From: Bacteroidia bacterium
GTDB taxonomy: Bacteria > Bacteroidota > Bacteroidia > J057
DNA length: 64,000 nucleotides
NCBI GenBank assembly: GCA_033391075.1
Contig: JAWPMV010000005.1
Span: 310,001 to 374,000 of the forward strand
Direction of reading: 5' to 3'
The first letter of the stretch is position 1, and every line of letters begins with the position of its first letter. Under the pieces are notes generated by a model that worked only from the letters and a program-made list of their open reading frames with translations, was not told where the DNA came from and did not search any database. Below are positions 61,650 through 64,000 of this stretch, piece by piece. The translations under genes were made by a program, and so were the position numbers.

Positions 61650-62690
61650 ATGGATAATCAATCAAGCCCAAAGCAAGAAAAAAAATCAAAAATCAGTCGT
61701 CGTAAATTACTGATAGGATTAGGGATTGGGACTGTCGGCCTGGCCGCTATCGGTGGAAATATGGCCATAAATCGTCTAGGCTTGAAAATGCCTGAGTTTA
61801 TCCGAGGGAAAGAAAAAGTGCCTGATTTAACGGGAAAATCTGTCCTCATTACAGGCAGCTCTTCAGGTTTTGGACGTGCAGGTGCAGAACATTATGCTCG
61901 ATTAGGAGCAAAAGTTTTTGCAAGCATGCGCAATCTGCCACGCCCGGAAGCAGACGAACTACTTAATTTGGCGAGGAGAGAAAAGCTGGATATCACAGTT
62001 ATTGAAATTGACGTAACCAATGACGAACAGGTTAAAGCAGGAGTTGCTAAGGCGCTGGAGCAAACGAAAAATATCGATGTCCTGATCAACAATGCAGCTA
62101 TTGCTGTTGGAGGTCCCATTGAGGCACAAGATATGGAAGCCACTCAATTGATGTTCGATACCAACGTTTTCGGTCCTCAACGGCTCTGTCGTGAAGTACT
62201 ACCCATCATGAGGGCTAATGGTGGCGGTCATGTGTTTAATGTAAGCTCTATGCTGGGTCGGCTAGTCGTACCTGGCTATGGACAATATTCTCCGACTAAA
62301 TTTGCCCTGGAAGCACTCAGTGAGCAAATGTCATACGAAATGCAAGGCACGGGAGTTGGGATGACGATTATCCAACCGGGTGGCTACCCAACCAAAATCT
62401 GGCAAAATCAAGCCAGCTTGACTGCTGCTTTAAAGGAGCGGATGTCCGAAGAGATGGAGCAGGTATATCCGAAGTTAACTGCCCCTATGGGCGAAGTCGC
62501 TGGAGGTGCAAACCTTAAAACAGACCCCATGGATGTACCACGAGCAATAGCTGATGTGTTGGCAAGGCCTCCTAAAGATCGTCCTTTGCGCCGTGCGGTT
62601 CACCCGGTAGCAAGTCCCCAAATGGCAATAAATAAGGTGTCTGCCCAACAACAGGATCTCATTTTCTCTGCCTCAGGTTCAGATGACTGA
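61650..62690 (+). CDS. SDR-family oxidoreductase with Tat-like N-terminus, cassette D
   Basis: A 346-aa protein. Residues 14-36 read ISRRKLLIGLGIGTVGLAAI, a twin-arginine-type leader or anchor. The SDR core starts near 63 with TGSSSGFG (68-75); NNAA near 147; Tyr213-x3-Lys217 (YSPTK). It would act at the outer face of the membrane if Tat-exported. The substrate is unknown. Confidence 0.82.
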   Translation: MDNQSSPKQEKKSKISRRKLLIGLGIGTVGLAAIGGNMAINRLGLKMPEFIRGKEKVPDLTGKSVLITGSSSGFGRAGAEHYARLGAKVFASMRNLPRPEADELLNLARREKLDITVIEIDVTNDEQVKAGVAKALEQTKNIDVLINNAAIAVGGPIEAQDMEATQLMFDTNVFGPQRLCREVLPIMRANGGGHVFNVSSMLGRLVVPGYGQYSPTKFALEALSEQMSYEMQGTGVGMTIIQPGGYPTKIWQNQASLTAALKERMSEEMEQVYPKLTAPMGEVAGGANLKTDPMDVPRAIADVLARPPKDRPLRRAVHPVASPQMAINKVSAQQQDLIFSASGSDD

Positions 62691-62744
62691 TTGGGTACAG
62701 CCAAAGGATACGCTTAGTGAAATTCAAAAAAAAGAAAAGTTACA

Positions 62745-62805
62745 ACAGCTAATATGTCAATAGTGGCTATGCGCCACTACTGCGTTTTGCAAGTCCGTTG
62801 GATGC
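62745..62805 (+). other. attC-like site B4
   Basis: R'' ACAGCTAAT (62745-62753), a central 7-bp hairpin TAGTGGC/GCCACTA (62761-62767 and 62773-62779), and R' GTTGGATGC (62797-62805). The hairpin is perfect with a 5-nt loop. Confidence 0.6.
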
Positions 62806-62917
62806 CAGTATGATGAAACAGTACTGCAAAATTGCCATTCAATTCAATAATTGGTGTTATTTTCAGACCAGTTTTAGGAGTTGAATGTAAAACCCTGAAT
62901 GAAACCCAATCCATGCC

Positions 62918-64000
62918 ATGGAAGAAATAAGAAAATTAAGTACCATTCTTTTTGCTGACATAGCCGGCTATACCGCGATGATGCAAAAAGATGAACGACA
63001 TGCATTGGGAATATTGAACCAATTCAAAGAAATTTTAGAAACATACGTTCCGCAACACAAAGGCATCATTGTACAATACTTTGGCGATGGATGTCTGTTG
63101 AGTTTTGAGAGTGCTACCGATGGTGTAACATGCGCTTCAGCCTTACAATCCAGCCTTGTCCATCAGCAAATACCCGTTCGGATCGGTATGCACCTCGGTG
63201 AGGTTATTTTTAAAAATAATAACGTCTTTGGAGATGGGGTCAATATTGCCTCCCGCATTGAAACCATGGGAGTTGCGGGTTCGATCATTATATCTAAAGC
63301 CATTCGAGATCAAATCAAGAACAATAGTGCTTTTCAGTTAAGCTCATTGGGCGCTTTTCAGTTCAAGAATGTCGATACTCCCATGCAGATCTTTGCCCTG
63401 GCTAATGAGGGCCTTACGGTCCCGAAGAGACAGGAGATGAAGGGGAAATTAAAAGAAGAAGAGGGCAGTCTATTCCAGCAACTCTGGAAGAAAAGAATTC
63501 CACAGATCCTGGCAGTTTATATTTTACTTGCCTGGCTGGGCGTGCAATTGTTTGACTGGGCTTTACATCAATTTGGCATTTCGCCCCATTGGGCACAGAT
63601 ATTCTTCATTAGCATCTTGGGCCTTATTCCTTCCTTATTGGTCTATCTGAATAATCAGGAACGGGTTAGTAAAGGGCAATTAAAATTGGGAGAAAAGATC
63701 CTTTTTCCATCAAATCTAATCCTTGTAGGAGCCGTGCTATTTTTTATATTTCGCACGACGGATTTGGGTGCCACCTCCAAAGATATCACCTTCACAGATC
63801 TAGACGGAGGCGTAGTAACGAAAACCATTATCAAGGAAGAATTTAAAAAGCGGTTTCCGATATTTTCTTTTGAGCCTATGAAGAAAGATAGTGTGAATGA
63901 ATGGATTGGCAATGCGCTGGGGGTTTATATCAATTTCAAATTACGTCAAAACGAATACCTCTCTCCTTACTTCATTCAGCAGCCCTTAGATAAAATCCAT
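62918..64000 (+). CDS. class III adenylate/guanylate cyclase, membrane-linked (3' end outside window)
   Basis: An open frame of 361 codons that runs off the window. Residues 4-160 are a class III cyclase domain with metal-binding Asp14 (FADIAGYT) and Asp57 (YFGDGC) and the NxxxR pair in GDGVNIASRIET. About three hydrophobic segments follow near 190-275. The downstream part is beyond the edge. It resembles the cyclase at 26800 but with membrane helices instead of an immediate TolB-like domain. It is the gene of the last, incomplete cassette of array 2, or the first gene after it. Confidence 0.85.
   Translation, partial: MEEIRKLSTILFADIAGYTAMMQKDERHALGILNQFKEILETYVPQHKGIIVQYFGDGCLLSFESATDGVTCASALQSSLVHQQIPVRIGMHLGEVIFKNNNVFGDGVNIASRIETMGVAGSIIISKAIRDQIKNNSAFQLSSLGAFQFKNVDTPMQIFALANEGLTVPKRQEMKGKLKEEEGSLFQQLWKKRIPQILAVYILLAWLGVQLFDWALHQFGISPHWAQIFFISILGLIPSLLVYLNNQERVSKGQLKLGEKILFPSNLILVGAVLFFIFRTTDLGATSKDITFTDLDGGVVTKTIIKEEFKKRFPIFSFEPMKKDSVNEWIGNALGVYINFKLRQNEYLSPYFIQQPLDKIH

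Larger units (their letters stand above)
54724..62805 (+). mobile_element. integrase-less gene-cassette array 2 (CALIN-like)
   Basis: At least four cassettes. R'/R'' pairs: GTTAGAGGC (54724) with GCCTCTAAC (57077), 9 of 9; GTTGTGGTGC (57139) with GCACAAAAC (57797), with one indel; ATTAGCTGC (61496) with ACAGCTAAT (62745), 8 of 9. The boundary near 59241 is weaker. Cargo: an IS256 copy plus YD-repeat-like protein, GNAT, an SDR-SRPBCC-TetR module and an SDR. A fifth cassette with a class III cyclase runs off the end. Confidence 0.7.

Noticed and set aside
1-64000. tRNA, rRNA or riboswitch genes
   Set aside because: I saw no cloverleaf-like or rRNA-like stretch, but without a covariance search small RNAs could be missed.

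Overview
The window looks like chromosome of a free-living, probably marine, member of the Bacteroidota. The signs are a type IX secretion C-terminal domain on the CotH protein, two LytTR regulator/His_kinase pairs, a BlaI/M56 pair, DUF2306, DUF3667 and DUF6090 proteins, signal peptides ending in A-Q or S-Q, no Shine-Dalgarno sequences, and several TAnnTTTG -7 boxes. A PL7 alginate lyase, an S1 sulfatase and a pectate lyase remnant point to polysaccharide use. I cannot place it below phylum. I recognised no rRNA, tRNA or CRISPR array.

Layout. 1-19146 is ordinary chromosome: tandem DUF4097 proteins, an S41 peptidase, an M15 peptidase, a CotH/lamin-tail T9SS protein, a bestrophin, a DoxX/HxlR divergent pair, a LytTR two-component pair, DUF2306, a SUMF1-like protein, a 930-aa coiled-coil protein, a DinB protein with a Tat-like leader and a retropepsin-like protein. 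19202-33380 is a run of about 13 gene cassettes separated by 30-80 nt imperfect inverted repeats that behave like integron attC sites. 33411-54487 is mostly ordinary again: epimerase, small secreted proteins, EamA transporter, M24 protein, phosphatase, PL7 lyase, DUF3667, a second LytTR pair, an M28 peptidase, BlaI plus an M56-M23 fusion, an amidohydrolase-PD40 fusion and a sulfatase. 54587-62805 is a second cassette cluster. It starts with the same roughly 140-nt leader as the first and carries two identical 1377-bp IS256-family elements. The window ends inside a class III cyclase gene.

The main result is the two integrase-less cassette clusters. At each boundary a short box (R', usually GTT plus about 6 nt) starts a cassette, and its near-exact reverse complement (R'') appears about 0.3-2.2 kb later at the start of the attC-like site that closes the same cassette. 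This pairing holds for at least ten cassettes, and it is what integron recombination leaves behind. No tyrosine recombinase gene is visible. Cassette cargo is accessory: HNH and PD-(D/E)XK nuclease-like proteins, SMI1/KNR4, DinB, HxlR, Asp/Glu racemase, GNAT, SemiSWEET, AraC, SDRs and class III cyclases. One IS256 copy splits an attC-like site and the other sits 4 nt inside a cassette boundary.

The ordinary genes suggest an envelope-focused, particle-degrading lifestyle with many secreted hydrolases. Likely regulatory circuits are HxlR with DoxX, BlaI with M56-M23, TetR with SDR and SRPBCC, and two LytTR systems.
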